This document shows positions 1 to 5,774 of a DNA stretch of 9,750 nt, in pieces. This stretch comes from CATOSP01 sp034422355. GTDB lineage: Bacteria > Chloroflexota > Dehalococcoidia > Lucifugimonadales > UBA3495. The stretch lies in NCBI GenBank assembly GCA_034422355.1, contig DAOUJS010000092.1, forward strand, positions 1 to 9,750. The letters run 5' to 3'. The notes below the pieces were generated by a model. That model saw only the letters and a list, made by a program, of their open reading frames with translations. It did not search any database and was not told where the DNA came from. The position numbers and the translations under genes are program-made. How positions within the stretch are numbered: the first letter of the stretch is position 1; the number at the start of each line of letters is the position of its first letter.

Positions 1-438
1 CTGGACCGCATCTGGCACTTCGTGGAGAGCACCGACCTGGACATGGCCGACGCCTCGGAGCGCATCCTGGAACACCGCCACCGCCGGGAGCAACTGGAAG
101 CCGCCGCCGAGGACGCCCGGGCCGTCCTAGCTCAGAGAAGGGAGTTGCTGGACAGCGCCGACGTAATCGCCGCCTTTGCAGGGGAAATGAGCAAGTTTCT
201 GAAAACCAGCGAACTGACCGAGACCAAAGCTTTCGTGCGGTCCTTCGTGAAGGAGGTGCTGGTGCGGCCCGGCGGGGCGACGATTATCTATACGATCCCC
301 ACGCCGGAGGATAGTCCCATAGGGGGCAAGGATGCCGCTGAAATCGCCTTGAACGGCGGAGTTCGCAGTATCGGATACGGTGGTGGGCCTGGATGGACTC
401 GAACCATCGACCTCGGTCTTATCAGGACCGCGCTCTAA
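1..438 (+). CDS. Large serine recombinase, C-terminal fragment
   Basis: This is the 3' end of a gene that begins upstream of the window; the frame is open from base 1 to a TAA at 436-438. The visible part has the look of the C-terminal region of large serine recombinases (resolvase/invertase catalytic domain, then recombinase and zinc-ribbon domains): a charged helical, coiled-coil-like stretch (about bases 25-165, rich in E, R, A and L), then a segment like 'ETKAFVRSFVKEVLV' followed by a short beta-rich end. The catalytic serine domain is outside the window, so the family call rests on this tail alone. Such enzymes catalyse integration and excision of mobile elements. The last 19 codons are antisense to the 3' half of a tRNA-Ile gene, so the terminal residues (GWTRTIDLGLIRTAL) are a translation of tRNA sequence. 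The native protein may effectively end near 'GGVRSIGYGG'. There is no stop codon before the tRNA. Confidence 0.8.
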   Translation: MDRIWHFVESTDLDMADASERILEHRHRREQLEAAAEDARAVLAQRRELLDSADVIAAFAGEMSKFLKTSELTETKAFVRSFVKEVLVRPGGATIIYTIPTPEDSPIGGKDAAEIALNGGVRSIGYGGGPGWTRTIDLGLIRTAL

Positions 439-457
439 CCGCCTGAGCTACAGGCCC
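381..457 (-). tRNA. tRNA-Ile (anticodon GAT)
   Basis: Read on the minus strand, the 77-nt sequence folds as a complete tRNA with an encoded CCA end (381-383) and discriminator A at 384. The acceptor arms GGGCCTG (457-451) and CAGGCCC (391-385) pair fully. The anticodon stem CGGTC/GACCG encloses the loop CTGATAA, giving anticodon GAT, which reads isoleucine codons ATC and ATT. The T-loop shows GGTTCGAGTCC. The 3' half overlaps the end of the recombinase frame on the opposite strand. No structural defect is visible, so the tRNA should be functional. Confidence 0.97.
381..457. other. Putative attachment site at tRNA-Ile
   Basis: A recombinase gene lies directly at the 3' end of a tRNA gene, and its reading frame enters the tRNA. 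This is the classic layout of an element integrated at a tRNA 3' end, where the att core includes part of the tRNA. The second boundary, expected as a direct repeat of the tRNA 3' part further left, is outside the window. The core length cannot be determined here; the segment 381-438 shared with the recombinase frame is the most likely part. Confidence 0.5.
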
Positions 458-472
458 ATCAGGGGCAAACCG

Positions 473-501
473 ATTATACCCATTGGATATGCAGGTATCA
501 A
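473..501 (-). promoter_or_regulatory. Sigma70-type promoter of tRNA-Ile
   Basis: On the minus strand a -35 box TTGATA (501-496) is followed by exactly 17 nt and a perfect -10 box TATAAT (478-473). Transcription would start near 466, about nine bases before the mature tRNA 5' end at 457. The near-consensus boxes and spacing suit strong constitutive expression. No terminator is evident past the CCA end, so the transcript probably continues antisense into the recombinase gene. Confidence 0.85.
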
Positions 502-647
502 GGTGGCGAATTGACTCATCAGGGCGTGTGCAAAGTCCGGATCACGCTGATGTGATGAGTTTAAGGGCCTCGTCCCATCGGGCGGCATACCGGCGGCGTT
601 GCCAAGGCACATCGCTGACTCCGCGCCGCAGCAACAGCCCCAGGACC

Positions 648-678
648 GGCAGGACTGGGTCTGAGACCCAGTCCTGCC
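648..678. repeat. 31-bp perfect palindrome
   Basis: Two 15-bp arms are perfectly complementary around a single central base at 663; the left arm begins GGCAGGACTGGGTC. Partial complementarity continues outward (CCCAGG near 639-644 against CCTGGG at 677-682). The RNA would form a very stable hairpin, but no T-run follows on either side, so it is not a standard intrinsic terminator. It sits about 100 bp upstream of the ISAs1 remnant and could be a relic of an element end, a REP-like repeat or a recombination or protein-binding site. Only one copy is seen in this window. Confidence 0.75.
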
Positions 679-778
679 TGGGCGGCCTTGTCGCGGCTGC
701 TGCTTATGGTAAAGGCGGCCGGGGTGCGTCAGCCATGCCCGGCTTCACGGCGGCGCTGTCGGGGTTGGGGGCACCCGG

Positions 779-1127
779 ATGACGGTGGCCTCCATGGACA
801 GCAAGGCCATGCGCGGTGCCCGGGAGGACGGAGAGCAACTGCGGTTGTGACATGGGTCCAGCCGTCAGGGGGCCCTGGCTTTGGACCAGGTGCGGGTCTC
901 CGGACATCTGGAGGAGCACCGGGCCGTCCAGGACGGGACTGCGCCCGGAGGAGGCCCTGCGGCTGTTGCGGGGCCACTGGAGGATCGGGAGCCAGCGCTT
1001 TCACGTCAAGGATAACAGCTTCCGGGAAGACCGCCGGGCGCTGGGGCGCCATAACAGTGGGGCGGTGTTGAGTCTGCTGAGCAACGCAGCCTTATGCCTG
1101 CTGCGCGGGGAAGGCAAAATGTGGCGC
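779..1127 (+). pseudogene. Degenerate ISAs1-family transposase remnant
   Basis: Two pieces of an ISAs1 (H-repeat) type DDE transposase remain in different frames. The first (779-850, stop at 848-850) reads MTVASMDSKAMRGAREDGEQ and corresponds to the family's 'DGKTLRGS' segment around the first catalytic Asp. After the stop, the same frame continues with 'GALALDQVRVSG', like the family's 'LVLGQ-KVDEKSNE' region. The second piece (936-1127, another frame) reads 'PEEALRLLRGHWRIGSQRFHVKD...FREDRRAL', matching the family C-terminus 'RGHWxIENxLHWVRDVxFxEDxS'. The central catalytic part between them, probably well over 100 residues, is deleted, and the catalytic Glu of 'HWxIEN' is replaced (GS instead of EN). 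A stop, a frameshift, a deletion and the loss of an active-site residue make it inactive. No terminal inverted repeats could be assigned. Confidence 0.75.
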
Positions 1128-1305
1128 AGCAAAGAACCGTTGAGCGGCCGGTCCCGGCGGCTGTGTGCCCGCCCCTCCAGCATCCTCCCGCCTAATGTCC
1201 CACTTTGGAAAGGCCCTGTGGCGCGGTTCGACGCCATCGCCATCGGCGTCTCTCTCAATTTGATATTCCCTGTCTCCAGCCAACCTTCTCAAAGGCCATT
1301 CCTCA

Positions 1306-2607
1306 TCACGTCGCCAAGACCGGGGACCTGCGGTCTCGGACTATCCAGGTCATTGCAGCGGCAAGGACTGCCAGCGCCAGCATCACCGCGAAGGCGGGCT
1401 GATAACTGCTGGTCAAGTCGAATATCACAGCTCCGCCCAGCGCGCCAAGGCCACCGGTAATCTGGTGGACCATCGATATGATGCCGCTTACCGTACCCAG
1501 CCTGGCCGAGCCGAAGATGTTGCCCGCGAAAACTACCGTCAACGGCGCGGTCATCAGGAAGGTTGCACCGTACAGCAGAGCAAACACCGCCACCGCGGGC
1601 GCGGCATGAGAGTACAGCACCAGGGCAAAGATGGCGATCCGCATCAGGAAGCAGACCATGGTCGGGCAGGCCGGGCCGAAGGCATCGGAGAGCAGCCCAG
1701 AGGCCAGCACGCCCATGAGTCCCATCAGCCCCATCAACGCCAGCAGGTTCCCGGCAAGCACATGGTCGATCCCGGTGTCGGTGGCGAAAGCGACCACGTG
1801 GGTCGCCACGAAGAAGTCCTGGAACCCACAGATGGCGTAGACACCTCCCACAAGCCATAGCTGCCCGGAGTTCAACAACCTTTGCTGCCACTCCGTCGGG
1901 TCGTGGTCCGGCTTTGCGGACTGCGCCCGACCGCCCGCAGGGACAGGAGGGACAGCCGGAGTTGGAGGAGCGGGTCTGATAGCGAACAACACCAGGGGAA
2001 CAACCACCAGCAGGTTCACCACCCCCAGGGCGGCGTACCCGGCCCGCCAGCCGAATCGGGCCAGGCTCCCGGCCAGCGCTGCGATAATGACCAGTTGCCC
2101 CACGGCGTTGCCCCCAACGGCGGCGCTGTTGGCGATGCCCCGGCGTCCCGGGAACCAGCGGCTTATCATCACCCCGACGGTGGGATTGGAAACGCCCGCA
2201 TTGCCAAGGGCGAACACCAGTCCGTAGACTGCGAATAGTTGCCAGGGGGCCGAGATGACGGACATCAGCCCAATGCCGATGGCGGCAAAGAAGACCCCCA
2301 TCCCCATGGTCCAGCGGAGGTCGTAGCGGTCCACCAGCCGCCCCACGAAGGGCAGGGCGAAGGCGGAGACCAGCATGAAGCAGGTGATTGCCAGGGACAG
2401 GGTGGTGCGCGTCCACCCCAGGTCGTCGCTCATGGGCTTGAGCATCAGCCCCAGGGCGTACCGGGACCCCCCGCCAAAGAACAGCACTGCGGACCCGGCG
2501 GCCAGGATAACCCAGCTATAGTTAACGCGACGCAACTGTCTCACCGACGTCAGTCTGCTGAATCTCGACCATTGCCATATTGTTCCCCATTGAATGTTCC
2601 AGCGCAA
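1306..2607 (-). CDS. MFS transporter (OFA/monocarboxylate-like)
   Basis: A 433-residue major facilitator protein with about twelve hydrophobic segments in two halves (roughly residues 30-205 and 248-424), joined by a Pro-rich hydrophilic loop at about 211-245. The family motif between helices 2 and 3 is seen as GRLVDRYDLRW (89-99), and RWFPGRRGIANS (150-161) is typical of the oxalate/formate-antiporter and monocarboxylate-like branch. It would sit in the inner membrane and move a small organic anion or amino-acid-like solute; the substrate cannot be read from sequence. The start is uncertain: the longest form uses TTG at 2607, but this puts about 28 mostly polar residues before helix 1. A GTG at 2544 or TTG at 2535 would give a more usual N-terminus, and none has a clear ribosome binding site. 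It diverges from the aminotransferase gene, so the two may share control and substrate. Residues 290-299 contain a short LMG repeat. Confidence 0.88.
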   Translation of the reverse strand: MRWNIQWGTIWQWSRFSRLTSVRQLRRVNYSWVILAAGSAVLFFGGGSRYALGLMLKPMSDDLGWTRTTLSLAITCFMLVSAFALPFVGRLVDRYDLRWTMGMGVFFAAIGIGLMSVISAPWQLFAVYGLVFALGNAGVSNPTVGVMISRWFPGRRGIANSAAVGGNAVGQLVIIAALAGSLARFGWRAGYAALGVVNLLVVVPLVLFAIRPAPPTPAVPPVPAGGRAQSAKPDHDPTEWQQRLLNSGQLWLVGGVYAICGFQDFFVATHVVAFATDTGIDHVLAGNLLALMGLMGLMGVLASGLLSDAFGPACPTMVCFLMRIAIFALVLYSHAAPAVAVFALLYGATFLMTAPLTVVFAGNIFGSARLGTVSGIISMVHQITGGLGALGGAVIFDLTSSYQPAFAVMLALAVLAAAMTWIVRDRRSPVLAT

Positions 2608-2763
2608 GTCGAGGGCCCTGTCGGGCGACGGATACTGGCGCAGGCCGCGACGTTGATGTAAATTAGCGGCAGCATCTCAGGGACGCTCGCCGTATATATA
2701 GGTGACATCCGTCAGATACTGTTTCAACCGGAATCCTGACCATCACACGGAGAGGAGGACGTC
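2608..2763. promoter_or_regulatory. Divergent control region, MFS / aminotransferase
   Basis: This gap separates two divergently read genes and must hold promoters for both. An AT-rich patch, TATATATA (2693-2700), stands out from GC-rich surroundings and is a candidate -10 region, but no well-spaced -35 partner was found on either strand. The aminotransferase has a strong ribosome binding site, AGGAGG at 2753-2758, five bases before its ATG. No clear operator dyad was recognised. Confidence 0.5.
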
Positions 2764-4119
2764 ATGCCCGAATCGATCAGAGAGGAGTACATCAGGAAGA
2801 ACCCCCGGTCGGCGGAGCTTTATCCCAGGTTCAGGGAGGTGTTTCCTTCAGGCGGCGCGGGACATGACGGCTACGTTGCCGAGCCTTTCCCGATTGCCAT
2901 CGCCAGGGGCCAGGGACCGAGGAAATGGGACGTGGACGGCAACGAGTATATCGACTATGGTCTCGGGTCCGCCTCCCTGCTGCTGGGCCATTCCCATCCC
3001 GCAGTGGTCGAGGCGCTGCAACGGGCATTGCCCAACGGGTCCCACTACGGCGCGCCGGTGGAAGCCATGCTGGAGTGGGGCGAAAGGGTCCATAACCTGA
3101 TCCCGTGCGCCGACAAGGTGCGGTTCGTCGGCTCCGGGGCCGAGTCCACCATGCTGGCCATGCGGGTGGCGCGGGCCTTCACCGGCAAGGAGAAGATCAT
3201 CCGCTGGGAGTCCCACTACCACGGCTGGCACGATTATGTAATGCCGGGCAACCTGGCTCCCTTCGACGTTCCCGCGTCAATAGGAATTCCCCAGGGGGCG
3301 GTGGACTCTGTCATAGTGCTGCCGCCGGACCTGGATGCCCTGGAACAGGCCCTGGCCAGCCGCAACGACATCGCCGGCGTGATTACCGAGGGGTCTGGCG
3401 CGTCCTATGGCACCGTGCCCCTCTCTCCCGGATTCCTGGACGGCGTCCGCAGGCTCACCCGGCAGTACGGCGTGGTGATGATACTGGACGAGGTTATCAC
3501 CGGGTTCCGGTGGAGCCCCGGCGGGTTGCAGCAGCGCCTGGGCATGGTCGGAGAAAACGGTCCCGACCTCTGCACCCTGGCCAAGATTCTCACCGGCGGC
3601 CTGCCCGGTGGCGCAGTGGCCGGCCGCGCCGACATCATGCAGGTGATGGAGCAGACCGGCGACAGCGATCACGACCGCTTCCAGCGGGTGCTCCACGGCG
3701 GCACCTTCAACGCCAACCCCTACTGCGCCGCCACGGGCAACGCAGCCCTGGAAGTCGTTGCCACCGGGGAGATGCAGGACACCGCTGACCGGATGGCGGA
3801 ACGTCTCCGCGCCGGGCTGCGCGAAATCATGTCCCGGTACGAGGTGGCCGCCACGGTGTACGGGGAAGCCTCGACATTCCACGTCTACTTCGGCGGCACA
3901 ACCATCGAGGGCCTGGACGCCAATACCCTGAAGAGCGCGCCCCCGGCGATCCAGAGCGCATTCCGGCAGGCTCTACAGGTCCGGGGCGTCGACCTGATGT
4001 CCCGTACCAGCGGCGTCCTCTCCGGAGTCCACACCGAGGCGGACATCGACCAGAGTCTGGAGGCCGCCGACGGCGCCATCAGGGCCATGATCGACGAGGG
4101 ACTCCTGCAACACGGCTAG
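2764..4119 (+). CDS. Class III aminotransferase, HemL-like
   Basis: A 451-residue PLP-dependent enzyme of the class III aminotransferase family, closest in pattern to glutamate-1-semialdehyde 2,1-aminomutase. Diagnostic features: the PLP phosphate loop GSGAEST at 123-129; RWESHYHGWHD at 147-157, with the Tyr that stacks on the cofactor; ILDEVITGFR at 240-249, with Asp242 contacting the pyridine nitrogen; and LAKILTGGLPGGA at 272-284, with Lys274 as the Schiff-base lysine; then HGGTFNANP at 311-319. The length matches the family. It departs from true HemL near residue 28 (FPSGGAGHDG rather than the usual PGGVNSPVR type), so a role in heme synthesis is doubtful and an amino-transfer step on another amino acid is equally likely. 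The ATG start is fixed by AGGAGG five bases upstream. It is first in a plus-strand run with tldD and tldE and diverges from an MFS transporter, which suggests amino-acid or peptide metabolism. Confidence 0.9.
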   Translation: MPESIREEYIRKNPRSAELYPRFREVFPSGGAGHDGYVAEPFPIAIARGQGPRKWDVDGNEYIDYGLGSASLLLGHSHPAVVEALQRALPNGSHYGAPVEAMLEWGERVHNLIPCADKVRFVGSGAESTMLAMRVARAFTGKEKIIRWESHYHGWHDYVMPGNLAPFDVPASIGIPQGAVDSVIVLPPDLDALEQALASRNDIAGVITEGSGASYGTVPLSPGFLDGVRRLTRQYGVVMILDEVITGFRWSPGGLQQRLGMVGENGPDLCTLAKILTGGLPGGAVAGRADIMQVMEQTGDSDHDRFQRVLHGGTFNANPYCAATGNAALEVVATGEMQDTADRMAERLRAGLREIMSRYEVAATVYGEASTFHVYFGGTTIEGLDANTLKSAPPAIQSAFRQALQVRGVDLMSRTSGVLSGVHTEADIDQSLEAADGAIRAMIDEGLLQHG

Positions 4120-4236
4120 TTGCCAATTCCCGGTTGGCCGGTGGTCGTAAATGGCCACCGGCACAGGGTAAGGGGGACCCGGCCACTGACTGCCGGGACT
4201 GATTCAGCCGGTAGGCGGGTCCGGAAGGGGACAAGC
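4120..4236 (+). other. Intergenic leader with two dyads before tldD
   Basis: A 117-bp gap between the aminotransferase and tldD. A hairpin is formed by GCCGGTGG (4137-4144) and CCACCGGC (4155-4162), extendable by two more pairs to leave a 6-base loop. A second dyad, GGACCCG (4175-4181) and CGGGTCC (4216-4222), ends right against the tldD ribosome binding site (GGAAGGGG, 4223-4230). No T-run follows the first hairpin, so it is not a typical terminator; it might limit readthrough or stabilise an mRNA end. The tldD frame is open back to 4120, but the upstream residues do not resemble TldD. Confidence 0.45.
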
Positions 4237-5772
4237 ATGGATGAACTCCTGGCCCGTGCTTTGGACCTGGCCCAGGTGGAAGGGGCCGGTTATGCTGACA
4301 TCCGCGTCGTCCGCACCAGCCAGGAGCGCTACGGTGTCCGCAATGGAGTGGTGGATACGGTCAGCTTTGACGAGTCCTTCGGGTTTGGCGTGCGGGTGTT
4401 GATGGACGGCTACTGGGGGTTCGCCTCCAGCCACGACCTGAAGCCTTCCGAGGTTGACCGGGTTACCAGCCTGGCAGTGCAGATAGGCAAGGCATCGTCC
4501 CGGCTAGGCGGCGAGCGGGTCGATCTCGGGCCGCCAGTCGCCAGCCGCGGGATCTACACCACGCCCGTACAGGTGGACCCCTTCACCGTTCCCCCCGAGG
4601 AGAAACTGGCCCTCCTGATGGAGGCCGATGGTCTGATGGGGAGGGTAAAGGGAGTCCGTTCCCGACAGGGCAACCTCATCTTCATCCGCGAGGAGAAGAC
4701 ATTCGCCAGCACCGAGGGCGCGCTGACCGGGCAGACCATCTACGAGGCCGGAGGAGGCATACAGGTGACGGCAGCGGGGCATGGCGAGGTGCAGCGCCGC
4801 TCCTATCCCCAGTCGCCGGGACGCCAGCAGGGTTGCGCCGGATGGGAGTACGTAACGGCGATGGATCTGCCCAACCACGCCGAGCGGGCGGCAAGCGAAG
4901 CCGTGGCCCTGCTGACCGCCGACCCATGCCCCAGCGACAGGGTAACCACGGTGATCATCGGCGGCGCGCAACTGGCGTTGCAGGTCCATGAGTCCTGCGG
5001 CCATGCGGTCGAGCTTGACCGGGTGCTGGGCGCAGAGGCTGCATTTGCCGGTACATCCTTTCTGACGCCGGAGAAGCTCAACGCCTTCCGGTACGCCTCC
5101 GAGCCGGTCAACATCACGGCGGACAGCATCCGGCTGCCGGGCCTGGGGGCCTTCGGCTGGGACGATGAGGGCGTGCCCGCCCAGTCCACGGCCATCGTCC
5201 GCAACGGCGAATTCACCGGCTACCTCATGTCCCGGGAGACCGCCAGCAGTTTGGGCATGGAGTCCAATGGCTGTATGCGGGCCGCGTCCTGGAACCGCAT
5301 CCCCCTGGTACGCATGACCAACGTCAGCCTTGAGCCGGGGGACTGGACCCTTGACGACTTGATCGCTGACACGGACGATGGTATCTACATGGAGATGAAC
5401 CGCTCCTGGTCCATCGACGACCGCCGCTACAACTTCCAGTTCGGCACGGAGATGGGCCTGGAGATCAAGAAAGGCAAGCTGGGCCGGATGCTGCGCAACT
5501 GCACCTACACCGGCATCACCCCGGAGTTCTGGAACTCCTGCGACGCCGTGTGCAACGCGGACCACTGGGACATCTGGGGCGTTCCCCACTGCGGCAAGGG
5601 GCAGCCAGGCCAGTTGGGTCACACCGGCCACGGCGCTGCCCCGGCCCGGTTCCGCAACGTCAGGGTTGGCGTCCTGCACACTGAGAACGCCGCCCCGTAC
5701 CGCCGTGCCGGCCGGGGAGCGGCGGATAGGATCCGTCCCTCTGCACGAGGCAGAAGCGGGGCGGCGGGATAA
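4237..5772 (+). CDS. tldD: TldD-family metalloprotease subunit
   Basis: A 511-residue TldD homologue, the catalytic half of the TldD/TldE zinc-dependent protease that degrades unfolded or modified peptides and in some bacteria trims peptide natural products. The N-terminal alpha/beta domain runs to about 230. The zinc motif HESCGH is at 251-256 (HExxxH), with the likely third metal ligand Cys452 in HCGKGQPGQLGHTGHG, followed by the conserved end ARFRNVRVGV. The start at 4237 is chosen because GGAAGGGG lies six bases upstream and MDELLARALD begins the family-like sequence. TldD proteins usually end just after the RFRNV-type strand, near residue 480. Here about 31 further residues rich in A, R and G follow, and most of them translate a 63-bp repeat (5678-5740) found again in the next gene. 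The native stop appears to have been replaced or displaced by that insertion. The stop lies 2 nt before tldE, implying translational coupling. Confidence 0.93.
   Translation: MDELLARALDLAQVEGAGYADIRVVRTSQERYGVRNGVVDTVSFDESFGFGVRVLMDGYWGFASSHDLKPSEVDRVTSLAVQIGKASSRLGGERVDLGPPVASRGIYTTPVQVDPFTVPPEEKLALLMEADGLMGRVKGVRSRQGNLIFIREEKTFASTEGALTGQTIYEAGGGIQVTAAGHGEVQRRSYPQSPGRQQGCAGWEYVTAMDLPNHAERAASEAVALLTADPCPSDRVTTVIIGGAQLALQVHESCGHAVELDRVLGAEAAFAGTSFLTPEKLNAFRYASEPVNITADSIRLPGLGAFGWDDEGVPAQSTAIVRNGEFTGYLMSRETASSLGMESNGCMRAASWNRIPLVRMTNVSLEPGDWTLDDLIADTDDGIYMEMNRSWSIDDRRYNFQFGTEMGLEIKKGKLGRMLRNCTYTGITPEFWNSCDAVCNADHWDIWGVPHCGKGQPGQLGHTGHGAAPARFRNVRVGVLHTENAAPYRRAGRGAADRIRPSARGRSGAAG
5678..5740 (+). 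repeat. 63-bp palindromic repeat, copy A (tldD 3' end)
   Basis: This segment matches copy B (5832-5894) at 58 of 63 positions in the same orientation. It contains an inverted repeat, CGCCG-CCCC (5688-5696) against GGGG-AG-CGGCG (5714-5724, two unpaired bases), enclosing about 17 bases, so it can form a GC-rich hairpin. It is flanked by an exact 6-bp direct repeat CTGCAC (5674-5679 and 5741-5746), a possible target-site duplication. It is read in the TldD frame as roughly residues 481-501 and carries no stop in that frame. Confidence 0.85.
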
Positions 5773-5774
5773 AG

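Larger units (their letters stand above)
458..1305. other. Gene-poor remnant region
   Basis: No intact gene can be supported between the tRNA and the MFS transporter. The stretch holds the tRNA promoter (473-501), an inverted repeat ACTCATCA/TGATGAGT (514-521 and 553-560), a long perfect palindrome (648-678) and a decayed ISAs1-type transposase (779-1127). From 1128 to 1305 only a 6-bp dyad GACGCC/GGCGTC (1230-1235 and 1245-1250) is visible; it lies downstream of the MFS gene but lacks a convincing T-run for a terminator. Several open frames of 65-214 codons cross the region, but they read as low-complexity R/G/P-rich sequence and look like high-GC artefacts. Confidence 0.7.

Noticed and set aside
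1230..1250. GACGCC/GGCGTC dyad as terminator of the MFS gene
   Set aside because: The stem is only 6 bp and no T-run follows on the minus strand.
816..1460. A 214-codon plus-strand open frame
   Set aside because: Only its part at 936-1127 resembles a transposase; the rest is chance sequence and reaches antisense into the MFS gene.
1289..2416. Open minus-strand frame of 375 codons overlapping the MFS gene
   Set aside because: Same strand, other frame; the product is R/G/P-rich with no helices, whereas the MFS frame has clear membrane segments and motifs.
4137..4162. Hairpin as a further copy of the tldD/tldE repeat
   Set aside because: Its sequence does not align with the 63-bp repeat beyond short GC-rich words.
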